From an uncultured Bdellovibrio sp. (GTDB lineage: Bacteria > Bdellovibrionota > Bdellovibrionia > Bdellovibrionales > Bdellovibrionaceae), in NCBI GenBank assembly GCA_946480995.1, contig CAMLMF010000221.1, positions 1 to 5,131 of the forward strand: a stretch of DNA of 5,131 bases, in the 5' to 3' direction. The notes under the pieces were generated by a model that saw nothing but the letters and a program-made list of their open reading frames with translations, ran no database searches and was not told where the DNA came from. The translations under genes were made by a program, and so were the position numbers. Of the stretch, positions 1 to 5,131 are shown one piece after another (within the stretch, counting starts at the first letter, position 1; every line of letters starts with the position of its first letter).

Positions 1-1021
1 GGATACGTTTTTCCGCTTCTTGAGCTTGCAACACGTAAGACTTGAACTTTTGATAGTTCAAACCTGTGTCACGAGTCATTTTTGTTAATTCTTTTTCATT
101 CGCTTCGACCAACTTCATACGTTCAGTCATCGCCGTCACGTCTTTAGAGAACGTGCGCTCGACCCCGTCTTTGATACGACGACGAAGAGTTCCGATACGA
201 CCGACCAAGTTTTTAAACTTGATCACAACGCGGTTGATAGTTTTACGGTTGAAATTCACCGACTCGAAGTTCGCCATCAACTTGTCATTCATCACAACAA
301 GTTCTTTCATAGCGGCCTGACGAGCTGGAGTATTCGTTTCTTCTTTACGAAGAACCGCAAACTGCTTTTCAGAAGCTTTTTGATATTCAGTCACACGACC
401 GATAAGTTCATGAATCTTATCGATGTATTCCTTTTCATCGTACTGAGTATCTTCGTCCTCAAGACCACGGAAGATCGATTTAACTTTGATACGGCCTTCA
501 TCAAGACGTTTTCCAAGTTGAATGATCTCGTATGTTCCTAGTGGAGACAAAAGGATCGCACGAACGATTTCGCGCTCCCCTTTTTCAATACGACGAGCGA
601 TCTCGACTTCACCCTCACGAGTCAGAAGCGATACGCTGCCCATTTTACGCAAATATAAGCGAACAGGGTCATTACCCTTAACGTCTTCGCTTTCTGCTTT
701 TTCTTCTTCATCTACTTCTTCGTCTTCAGAATCCGGGCTTTCAAGGAATGTTCCTTCGCCCTCTTCATCTTTCGAAGTTTCAGACAAGTCTGAAATAACT
801 ACACCACCAGCCTCAAGCCCGTGCATGAATGCATCGAGCACTGAAGGTGCGATAATTTCAGGTGGAAGAAGGTCGTTGACCTCTTCGATCAGTAACGCGC
901 CTTTTTCCTTTGCAAGCTTCAGAAACCGTTGAATTTCTTCTTTAATCAACGTTTCTTGCTCTTGCAAAGAAAGAACCTTTGTAGGCTCTTTCTCTTGTTT
1001 GTTTGGTAGGTTTGGTTTCAT
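1..1021 (-). CDS. rpoD: RNA polymerase primary sigma factor (sigma-70), N-terminal part, cut by the window edge
   Basis: Housekeeping sigma factor, which directs core RNA polymerase to promoters. Reading the minus strand from the ATG at 1021 gives 340 open codons that run off the left edge. Residues about 20-80 fit sigma region 1.1. Residues 86-115 form a strongly acidic linker (EDEEVDEEE at 99-107). Region 1.2 begins at D118 with DPVRLYLRKMGSVSLLTREGE, close to E. coli DPVRMYMREMGTVELLTREGE. Residues about 150-320 form the charged, helical non-conserved region typical of primary sigma factors. The visible part stops just before region 2.1, so the core-binding, -10 and -35 recognition regions lie outside the window. 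The start sits 14 nt after the dnaG stop, with a purine-rich AAAGGCGGGG ribosome-binding stretch that overlaps that stop, so coupling to dnaG is likely. Family assignment is firm; only completeness is unknown. Confidence 0.96.
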   Translation of the reverse strand, partial: MKPNLPNKQEKEPTKVLSLQEQETLIKEEIQRFLKLAKEKGALLIEEVNDLLPPEIIAPSVLDAFMHGLEAGGVVISDLSETSKDEEGEGTFLESPDSEDEEVDEEEKAESEDVKGNDPVRLYLRKMGSVSLLTREGEVEIARRIEKGEREIVRAILLSPLGTYEIIQLGKRLDEGRIKVKSIFRGLEDEDTQYDEKEYIDKIHELIGRVTEYQKASEKQFAVLRKEETNTPARQAAMKELVVMNDKLMANFESVNFNRKTINRVVIKFKNLVGRIGTLRRRIKDGVERTFSKDVTAMTERMKLVEANEKELTKMTRDTGLNYQKFKSYVLQAQEAEKRI

Positions 1022-1035
1022 CAATACCCCGCCTT

Positions 1036-2895
1036 TTACCCTTTATTCAGAGAGATTCGGTTTCTCTGAATATTCATAATCTGTTCCAACTTTTCGGAAC
1101 TAGGTTCGTTTTTAAGATCTTTAGCCAATTGCTTTGCTTGCTCTCGCAAACAATTTTCACGCACACGCTTAAAGCAATCGCGCAGCAGTTTCGTTTCTGA
1201 CTCTTCGTCAAAGCCTGGATCGGTCTGCGAAATCGGACCGTCTTGGAAAAGGTATTCAGGCTGCTCAACATACGAGACGAGGAGACTGGTCAATTTATCA
1301 AACTTATTAAGATCTTGTCTATACACATCCGTAGCCTTTTCAAGGATCTTTTTCACTCCGTCTTGAACAATGCTCTGAAGGATGTTTTCATTCACAAATT
1401 GCTCGAAATTGGCACGACTTTTGAGTACCAAGCCAATTAGCATAATCTCTGCTTTAGAGGCTCCTTTGAGGCTTATCTTGCCTCCCTCTACTGACTGAGA
1501 CACCTCTTGAGGGGGTGTTTGGTTAGCAGAATGGGTTGGCTGCACCGTCCTAGTCAAACCTGGACGATTATGTGAATAAGCAGGGCCGCTGCTTTGCAAA
1601 CCCACCGCTTGGCGCAACCAAGGCAGAGTCACACTCATCTTTTGGGCCGCTTCGGCCAAATACAGGTCGCGCAAACGCAAGTCAGGAACGACCGCAAACA
1701 GAGGCTTTAATTTATCAGCGAGCTTCACTTTTTCTGAAGCATCCCCCCGATAGCCTTCCATCCAACGCGCCAAAATCATCACAAACAAATCAGGCGCACG
1801 ATCCAGTTCAACCTTTAAGGCTTCAGCACCGTACTTTTTAACGTAATCATCTGGATCCATATTGTTCGGCAGAGTTAATCCTTTCGGATACAAATCTGCC
1901 GCCAGCAAGATTGGCAAACTGCGCTCGGCCGCTTCCATTCCCGCAGAGTCGCCGTCAAAAAGTGCGACCACGTTTTTAGTCATGCGCTTAAGCATCTTGC
2001 CATGGTCGGGCGTTAACGCCGTTCCCATCGTCGCAACAACATTGCGAATGCCCGCTTGATACAAGGACACCAAGTCCATGTAACCTTCCACGATCAACGC
2101 CATATCATCACTGCGGATATAGCGCGCGGTTTGCGACAAACCGTAAAGGACTTTGCCTTTAATAAACACCGGCGTTTCAGGCGAATTTAAATATTTTGGT
2201 TCGTTTTCTTTTTTCTCTAAATAACGTCCACCGAAGGCAATGGGCTCGCCCATTGCAGAGAAAATCGGGAACATCAGGCGGTCTCTGAAAATATCAAAGA
2301 AGCCGGATTTATTCGTGCGCGCTTTAACTAAGCGAGCTTCTTCCGCCAAAGCCAACGGCACTTGCTTGCTAGAAAGATGTCTTTCCAGTCCATCCCATTC
2401 AGCCACCGCATAACCGATGCCGAAAGTTTCAATCACTTCTGCCGACAAACCACGGCTTTCGATATACTTACGCACCGGATGATCATGCGGAACGCGTTTA
2501 AGCTGTTCAGAAAAATAAGTCGCTGCAAGTTTGTTCACTTTCATCAGCTGCTTTTTTTTCTCAACGGCTTGGTCGCGGACTTCGTCTTCTTTTTCTGGAG
2601 CCGGCATCGGAATACTTGCACGTCCGGCAAGGTATTCCACCGCTTCAGGGAAATTCATCCCCTGATAGTCGCGCAAGAATGAAAAAACGTTGCCACTTTT
2701 GTGACAGCCAAAGCAGTGATAGACCTGCTTCATTTCCGAAACAGAGAACGACGGTGTTTTTTCGACGTGATCAGGAAACGGACAGCGGCCCATAAGGCCG
2801 CTACCACTCTGTTTCAACTGAGTATATTGAGAGATAATGTCGACGATGTTATTCGCCTCGGACACTCTCTCGATAAAGTCTTGATTAAATCTCAT
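1036..2895 (-). CDS. dnaG: DNA primase DnaG
   Basis: Synthesises the RNA primers for lagging-strand and origin replication and works with the replicative helicase DnaB. The 619-residue length is normal for DnaG. An N-terminal CHC2 zinc domain (about 1-100) has likely ligands C38, H43, C61 and C64 (CPFPDH...HCFGC) followed by EKTPSF. The catalytic core has FRDRLMFPI at 203-211, and the TOPRIM domain has VEGYMD (E270, D274), DGD (D314, D316) and DPDD (347-350), matching the metal-binding acidic residues of E. coli primase. A low-complexity linker rich in S, Q, P and T (about 434-470) leads to a helical C-terminal domain (about 475-619), expected to bind DnaB. The first zinc pair is spaced C-x4-H rather than the usual C-x2-H. 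The ribosome-binding site is weak (TTGGACGG just before ATG), in keeping with the low primase output known for E. coli. The gene lies 34 nt after yqeY and 14 nt before rpoD. Confidence 0.98.
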   Translation of the reverse strand: MRFNQDFIERVSEANNIVDIISQYTQLKQSGSGLMGRCPFPDHVEKTPSFSVSEMKQVYHCFGCHKSGNVFSFLRDYQGMNFPEAVEYLAGRASIPMPAPEKEDEVRDQAVEKKKQLMKVNKLAATYFSEQLKRVPHDHPVRKYIESRGLSAEVIETFGIGYAVAEWDGLERHLSSKQVPLALAEEARLVKARTNKSGFFDIFRDRLMFPIFSAMGEPIAFGGRYLEKKENEPKYLNSPETPVFIKGKVLYGLSQTARYIRSDDMALIVEGYMDLVSLYQAGIRNVVATMGTALTPDHGKMLKRMTKNVVALFDGDSAGMEAAERSLPILLAADLYPKGLTLPNNMDPDDYVKKYGAEALKVELDRAPDLFVMILARWMEGYRGDASEKVKLADKLKPLFAVVPDLRLRDLYLAEAAQKMSVTLPWLRQAVGLQSSGPAYSHNRPGLTRTVQPTHSANQTPPQEVSQSVEGGKISLKGASKAEIMLIGLVLKSRANFEQFVNENILQSIVQDGVKKILEKATDVYRQDLNKFDKLTSLLVSYVEQPEYLFQDGPISQTDPGFDEESETKLLRDCFKRVRENCLREQAKQLAKDLKNEPSSEKLEQIMNIQRNRISLNKG

Positions 2896-2907
2896 GCACC
2901 GTCCAAG

Positions 2908-2929
2908 AAAAAAGGAGTGAGCCTTTTCC
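2908..2929 (-). other. weak hairpin between yqeY and dnaG
   Basis: In the minus-strand transcript GGAAAAGG (2929-2922) can pair with CCUUUUUU (2915-2908) around the 6-nt loop CUCACU. That gives six Watson-Crick and two G-U pairs. The stem is A-U rich and the U residues are inside it rather than after it, so it is a poor intrinsic terminator. It starts right after the yqeY stop codon and ends a few bases before the weak dnaG ribosome-binding site. It could modestly affect read-through or dnaG translation, or be chance. Confidence 0.3.
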
Positions 2930-3376
2930 CTATGCTAGTTTAGATTTGATAACTTCGCTAACCACTTTGTTATCTGCCGCGCCACCTGATCTTGCGATAA
3001 CTTCTTTCATCACAGGACCCATGTCTTTAACAGTTTTCGCGCCCAAAGCCGCGATCACTTCAACAACCAAAGCCTCGATTTGTTCACGGCCCATTTGCGC
3101 TGGCAAATACACTTCAAGAACTTTTAATTCCGCTGCTTCTTGATCCACCAAATCTTGGCGACCCGCTGTTTGGAATTGTTCGATAGATTCTTTTCTTTGT
3201 TTCACAAGTTTTTTGATAACCGCTAAAATCTCATCAGGAGTGATGGGATTTGGGCGCATATCGATTTCACGATTTTTGATTGCAGCTTGGAGCATACGTA
3301 GAGCTCCCAACTTAAGTGAATCTTTCGCGATCATGGCAGCTTTAACATCTGCAGAAAGTTGATCTCTGATTTCCAT
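2930..3376 (-). CDS. yqeY: GatB/YqeY domain protein
   Basis: A small 148-residue protein of the GatB/YqeY family. It resembles the C-terminal tRNA-binding tail domain of the GatB amidotransferase subunit but stands alone. Its cellular role is not well established; a link to tRNA or translation is usually assumed from the GatB similarity. Family signatures are clear: LRMLQAAIKNREID (26-39), KQRKESIEQF (59-68), AGRQDLV (71-77), LEVYLPAQM (87-95) and KDMGPVMKEV (117-126). The protein is mostly helical and soluble, with no signal or membrane segment. The ATG start is supported by GGAG 8 nt upstream. It sits between rpsU and dnaG, an arrangement also seen in other bacteria with an rpsU-dnaG-rpoD cluster. 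It is the first gene after an internal promoter at 3423-3451, so it probably leads the dnaG-rpoD transcript. Confidence 0.95.
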   Translation of the reverse strand: MEIRDQLSADVKAAMIAKDSLKLGALRMLQAAIKNREIDMRPNPITPDEILAVIKKLVKQRKESIEQFQTAGRQDLVDQEAAELKVLEVYLPAQMGREQIEALVVEVIAALGAKTVKDMGPVMKEVIARSGGAADNKVVSEVIKSKLA

Positions 3377-3422
3377 AGGGATATCTCCATTTAATTTTTA
3401 TTTTAGAGACTGTTCAAAAAGA

Positions 3423-3451
3423 ATTATCACGAGGGGATAGGTCTTATTCAA
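3423..3451 (-). promoter_or_regulatory. predicted sigma-70 promoter for yqeY-dnaG-rpoD
   Basis: On the minus strand a -35 box TTGAAT (3451-3446) and a -10 box GATAAT (3428-3423) are separated by exactly 17 bp. They match the consensus at 4 of 6 and 5 of 6 positions. Transcription would start near 3416, giving a leader of about 40 nt that contains the GGAG ribosome-binding site of yqeY. It begins 18 bp beyond the hairpin that follows rpsU, so transcription can restart right after likely termination. Prediction from sequence only. Confidence 0.65.
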
Positions 3452-3461
3452 CAGCTTCTTT

Positions 3462-3491
3462 GAAAGAACAGAGGCGACTTGCGTCGCCTCT
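3462..3491 (-). terminator. GCAA-capped hairpin after rpsU, probable terminator or attenuator
   Basis: The minus strand reads AGAGGCGAC, GCAA, GTCGCCTCT: a perfect 9-bp stem (3491-3483 with 3478-3470) closed by a GNRA-type tetraloop. The tail GTTCTTTC (3469-3462) is T-rich but interrupted, so termination may be partial. The hairpin starts about 31 nt after the rpsU stop codon. On the plus strand the stem is followed by an A-rich run, so it would not terminate in that direction. In E. coli a terminator also lies between rpsU and dnaG and limits read-through; a similar role here is inferred. An RNA-processing or stability element is the alternative. Confidence 0.7.
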
Positions 3492-3522
3492 ATGAAAACA
3501 AAATAATTTCCCGTGAAGGATA

Positions 3523-3723
3523 TTACTCGTTCCAACCTTTTTTAGATTTCTTTACAGCGCGTTTACGAGCTGCGATAGATTTCTTTTTAAGTCTTACAGA
3601 AGGCTTTTCAAAGTGTTCACGTTTTTTAACTTCAGAAAGAATACCTGCTTTTTCGCAAGATTTTTTAAATTTTCTGAATGCAGATTCAAAAGACTCACCG
3701 TCTTTGATCTTTACCATTGCCAC
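3523..3723 (-). CDS. rpsU: 30S ribosomal protein S21
   Basis: Small basic protein of the 30S subunit that lies near the 3' end of 16S rRNA and helps initiation on mRNA. From the GTG at 3723 the product has 66 residues: [16 protein letters not shown], then [11 protein letters not shown] (17-27), [12 protein letters not shown] (33-44), and a Lys/Arg-rich tail. Core RRFKRSCEKAG and YEKP-type motifs are those of S21. The frame is open further upstream to 3792, but that extension is not S21-like. The GTG at 3723 is preferred because E. coli and B. subtilis S21 begin at the same aligned position, nine residues before the conserved Glu, and because CAGGTGAT places its AGG 8 nt upstream. An ATG at 3717 (64 residues) and a GTG at 3732 (69 residues) are alternatives. 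It is the first gene of the cluster, with its own promoter and a hairpin after it. Confidence 0.94.
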   Translation of the reverse strand: MAMVKIKDGESFESAFRKFKKSCEKAGILSEVKKREHFEKPSVRLKKKSIAARKRAVKKSKKGWNE

Positions 3724-3763
3724 GACAATCACCTGCCTTCCGATGTGGGAATAAGAAAGAGAG

Positions 3764-3792
3764 TGTATAACAAAGCAGCAAAAAAGGGGCAA
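3764..3792 (-). promoter_or_regulatory. predicted sigma-70 promoter for rpsU
   Basis: On the minus strand TTGCCC (3792-3787) and TATACA (3769-3764) are spaced by exactly 17 bp, each matching the consensus at 4 of 6 positions. Transcription would start near 3757, leaving a pyrimidine-rich leader of about 33 nt before the GTG start. The -35 box lies within a small CAAGGCTTG palindrome (about 3791-3799). Position and spacing fit a promoter for an abundant ribosomal protein, but no start site has been measured. Confidence 0.6.
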
Positions 3793-3876
3793 GCCTTGGG
3801 GTCTTAACGCGTTGAATTATTATTTCGCTGTGAGTTTTTTATCGCCCCCACTCTTGGCAAACACCACAAAGTTTCT

Positions 3877-3903
3877 GATGAGGCGCCTATCTATTTGATA
3901 TCA
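3877..3903. repeat. two adjacent 8-bp palindromes upstream of the TerC-family gene
   Basis: AGGCGCCT (3881-3888), flanked by GAT and ATC so that the symmetry nearly extends to 3877-3891 with one bulged base, is followed by TGATATCA (3896-3903). Their centres are 15 bp apart. They lie just upstream of the predicted promoter of the TerC-family gene and about 85 bp upstream of the predicted rpsU promoter. This could be an operator, but the two palindromes differ in sequence and I recognise no regulator site. Chance is a real possibility. Confidence 0.3.
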
Positions 3904-3914
3904 CTACATTAAAC

Positions 3915-3943
3915 TTCCCAACCCCCAGAAGCTAGTTTATAAC
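3915..3943 (+). promoter_or_regulatory. possible sigma-70 promoter for the TerC-family gene and tadA
   Basis: TTCCCA (3915-3920) and TATAAC (3938-3943) are 17 bp apart; the -10 box matches the consensus at 5 of 6 positions and the -35 box at 4 of 6. Transcription would start near 3950, giving a short leader of about 22 nt that includes AAGGAG at 3957-3962. It is the best candidate on the plus strand between the divergent genes, but it remains a prediction. Confidence 0.45.
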
Positions 3944-3971
3944 CAGCGGAATACATAAGGAGTGACCCTCG

Positions 3972-4721
3972 ATGGAACTTTTGTCGAATCCACAAATTTG
4001 GATCGCTTTTGCTACTTTATTCGCCCTGGAACTGGTTCTGGGCATTGATAACATCATCTTTATTTCTATTCTTGCGGCCAAGCTGCCCAAAGAACAACAA
4101 AGCAAAGCTCGCGTTATGGGCTTGGGCTTAGCCGTGGGCACGCGCATTTTATTGTTGATGTCGTTGTCTTGGATTATCGGCCTGACAGCTCCTCTGTTTA
4201 CGGTGATGAGCCACGAAATTTCTGGTCGCGATCTGATCTTACTTCTGGGTGGTCTGTTCTTGATCGTGAAAAGTACGATGGAAATTCACCACAAACTTGA
4301 AGGCGTGGAAGGCAGTCAATCCACTGGTGTTGCAGCATCTTTTAATGCGGTGATTTTCCAAATTTTACTTTTAGACATCGTGTTTTCTTTAGACTCTGTA
4401 ATCACGGCAGTTGGCATGGTCAGTGAGATTTCTGTGATGGTGGCGGCCGTGATCGCATCAACCTTAGTTATGATGTTTTCTGCAAAAGCCATCAGCGATT
4501 TCGTCGACTCGCATCCATCCCTGAAAGTGCTGGCTTTAAGCTTCTTGTTAATGATCGGTTTCACTTTGATCGTAGAGTCTTTAGAAGTGCACATCCCAAA
4601 AGGTTACGTGTATTTCGCCATGGCGTTTTCGATTGGTGTGGAAATGCTGAACATTCGAATGCGCAAGAAATCGGCGACGGCACCCGTGAAGTTGCGTGAG
4701 CGCATTGCTGAGGAAAAATAG
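3972..4721 (+). CDS. TerC-family integral membrane protein (possible metal exporter)
   Basis: A 249-residue inner-membrane protein of the TerC family. Members named Alx in E. coli and related Bacillus proteins are linked to manganese export, and others to tellurite resistance; the substrate here cannot be read from sequence. About seven hydrophobic segments are visible (roughly 8-36, 47-72, 86-101, 125-149, 152-172, 186-204, 211-226), followed by a basic cytoplasmic-looking tail (229-249). The family's acidic membrane motifs are present: LELVLGIDNIIFI (19-31; E20, D26, N27) and LLLDIVFSLDSVITAVGM (132-149; D135, D141), plus GFTLIVESLEVHIPKGYVYFAM (196-217), here reported as key residues E202 and H207. 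There is no CBS or CorC domain, so it is the short form. AAGGAG lies 9 nt before the ATG. The stop codon overlaps the tadA start by one base. The predicted promoter is at 3915-3943. Confidence 0.93.
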   Translation: MELLSNPQIWIAFATLFALELVLGIDNIIFISILAAKLPKEQQSKARVMGLGLAVGTRILLLMSLSWIIGLTAPLFTVMSHEISGRDLILLLGGLFLIVKSTMEIHHKLEGVEGSQSTGVAASFNAVIFQILLLDIVFSLDSVITAVGMVSEISVMVAAVIASTLVMMFSAKAISDFVDSHPSLKVLALSFLLMIGFTLIVESLEVHIPKGYVYFAMAFSIGVEMLNIRMRKKSATAPVKLRERIAEEK

Positions 4722-5131
4722 TGACCCCCGCTGAAGACGTCAAATGGATGAAAAAAGCTCTGGGCCTGGCTCAGAAAGCGGCAACAAAAGGAGAAGTTCC
4801 TATTGCCGCTCTGCTCGTTGGTCCGGAAGGACTGATTGCTTCAGCTATTAATACACGCGAACGACAACAAACTCCGCTGGGTCACGCTGAACTTTTTGTT
4901 CTGCATAAAGCTTCGCAAAAAAAGAAAAGCTGGCGGCTCAGTGAATGCACTTTGTATGTGACCTTAGAGCCTTGCGTGATGTGTGCCGGCGCCATTCAGC
5001 AAGCACGTCTCAAACGCGTGGTTTATGGTGCCGCGGACCCCAAAGGTGGCGCGGTTAAAAGTTTGTTTCACGTCTTAAATGATCCACGCTTAAACCATCA
5101 AGTTGAAGTCACCAGCGGAGTTTTAGAAGAT
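4721..5131 (+). CDS. tadA: tRNA-specific adenosine deaminase, cut at the right edge
   Basis: Zinc-dependent deaminase that converts adenosine-34 to inosine in the tRNA anticodon (tRNA-Arg ACG in bacteria), allowing one tRNA to read several codons. The 137 visible codons stay open to the window end; E. coli TadA has 167 residues, so only the C-terminal helix region is missing. The deaminase signature is intact: H55-A-E57 (zinc ligand and proton-shuttle Glu) and P84-C85-V-M-C88-A-G-A-I (remaining zinc ligands). WMKKALGLAQKA (9-20), GEVPIAALLV (24-33), N44, LYVTLEPC (78-85), RVVYGAADPKGGA and LNHQVEVTSGVL are also TadA-like. The GTG start is chosen because it keeps the WMKKAL helix with a normal leader and has GAGG 7 nt upstream; ATG at 4748 would remove part of that helix. 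Its first base is the last base of the preceding TAG, which implies translational coupling. The residue before HAE is Gly, where Ala is more usual. Confidence 0.96.
   Translation, partial: MTPAEDVKWMKKALGLAQKAATKGEVPIAALLVGPEGLIASAINTRERQQTPLGHAELFVLHKASQKKKSWRLSECTLYVTLEPCVMCAGAIQQARLKRVVYGAADPKGGAVKSLFHVLNDPRLNHQVEVTSGVLED

Noticed and set aside
522..932. 136-codon plus-strand reading frame, Ser-rich product
   Set aside because: It lies antisense to rpoD; the Ser-rich stretch is simply the complement of the GAA/GAC codons of the acidic linker. No family resemblance.
1267..1293. Possible internal promoter for rpoD inside dnaG (TTGACC, then TATGTT)
   Set aside because: Spacing is only 15 bp and the -10 match is weak. 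An rpoD promoter inside dnaG is known in E. coli, but this site is not good enough to claim.
2362..2682. 106-codon plus-strand reading frame opposite dnaG
   Set aside because: Shadow of a conserved gene, with no recognisable domain; the strand opposite codes clearly for primase.
3384..3413. Second promoter for yqeY (TTGAAC-N17-TTAAAT)
   Set aside because: The start site would fall at the yqeY ribosome-binding site, leaving almost no leader, and the -10 match is poorer than that of the promoter at 3423-3451.
3724..3792. N-terminal extension of S21 back to the ATG at 3792
   Set aside because: The extra residues ([10 protein letters not shown]...) are unlike any S21, and the stretch overlaps the predicted rpsU promoter and leader.
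3724..3971. yybP-ykoY manganese riboswitch ahead of the TerC-family gene
   Set aside because: I could not see the conserved riboswitch core, and the best promoter leaves a leader of only about 22 nt.
4316..4594. 92-codon minus-strand reading frame inside the TerC-family gene
   Set aside because: Antisense to membrane-segment codons; no ribosome-binding site or family similarity noticed.

Overview
The window carries a macromolecular-synthesis cluster on the minus strand (rpsU, a yqeY-like gene, dnaG, rpoD) and, diverging from it on the plus strand, a TerC-family membrane protein gene followed by tadA. All six genes are recognisable housekeeping genes. Both window edges cut a gene: rpoD at the left loses everything from sigma region 2 onward, and tadA at the right loses its last residues. 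Moderate GC, Gram-negative-style sigma70 promoters and the overall look of the proteins (66-residue S21 with a basic tail, DnaG with a CPFPDH zinc motif, RpoD with a long region between 1.2 and 2.1) suggest a Bdellovibrio-like bacterium. That placement is an inference from recalled protein similarity, not something computed here.

Minus strand, in transcription order: a good promoter (TTGCCC-N17-TATACA) precedes rpsU, which most likely starts at a GTG. After rpsU comes a perfect 9-bp GCAA-capped hairpin with a T-rich tail, and directly after it a second good promoter (TTGAAT-N17-GATAAT). This promoter serves yqeY, then dnaG (34-nt gap holding a weak hairpin), then rpoD (14-nt gap). The layout suggests that S21, needed in large amounts, is made mainly from its own short transcript, while the YqeY-like protein, primase and sigma factor are set by the second promoter plus any read-through. 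The cluster ties translation initiation (S21), replication priming (DnaG) and transcription initiation (RpoD) together.

The 248-bp divergent region (3724-3971) holds the rpsU promoter, a plausible promoter for the TerC gene and two short palindromes of unknown meaning. I saw no manganese riboswitch there, although such elements precede some TerC-family genes.

Plus strand: the TerC-family gene ends in a TAG whose last base is the first base of the tadA GTG start, so the two are probably co-transcribed and translationally coupled. TadA makes inosine at the tRNA wobble position; TerC-family proteins have been linked to metal (manganese) export.

I found no mobile element, CRISPR array, tRNA or rRNA gene, and no clearly undescribed system. 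The points most worth a second look are the terminator-promoter module that splits the cluster, the widened zinc-ligand spacing in DnaG, and the palindromes upstream of the TerC gene.
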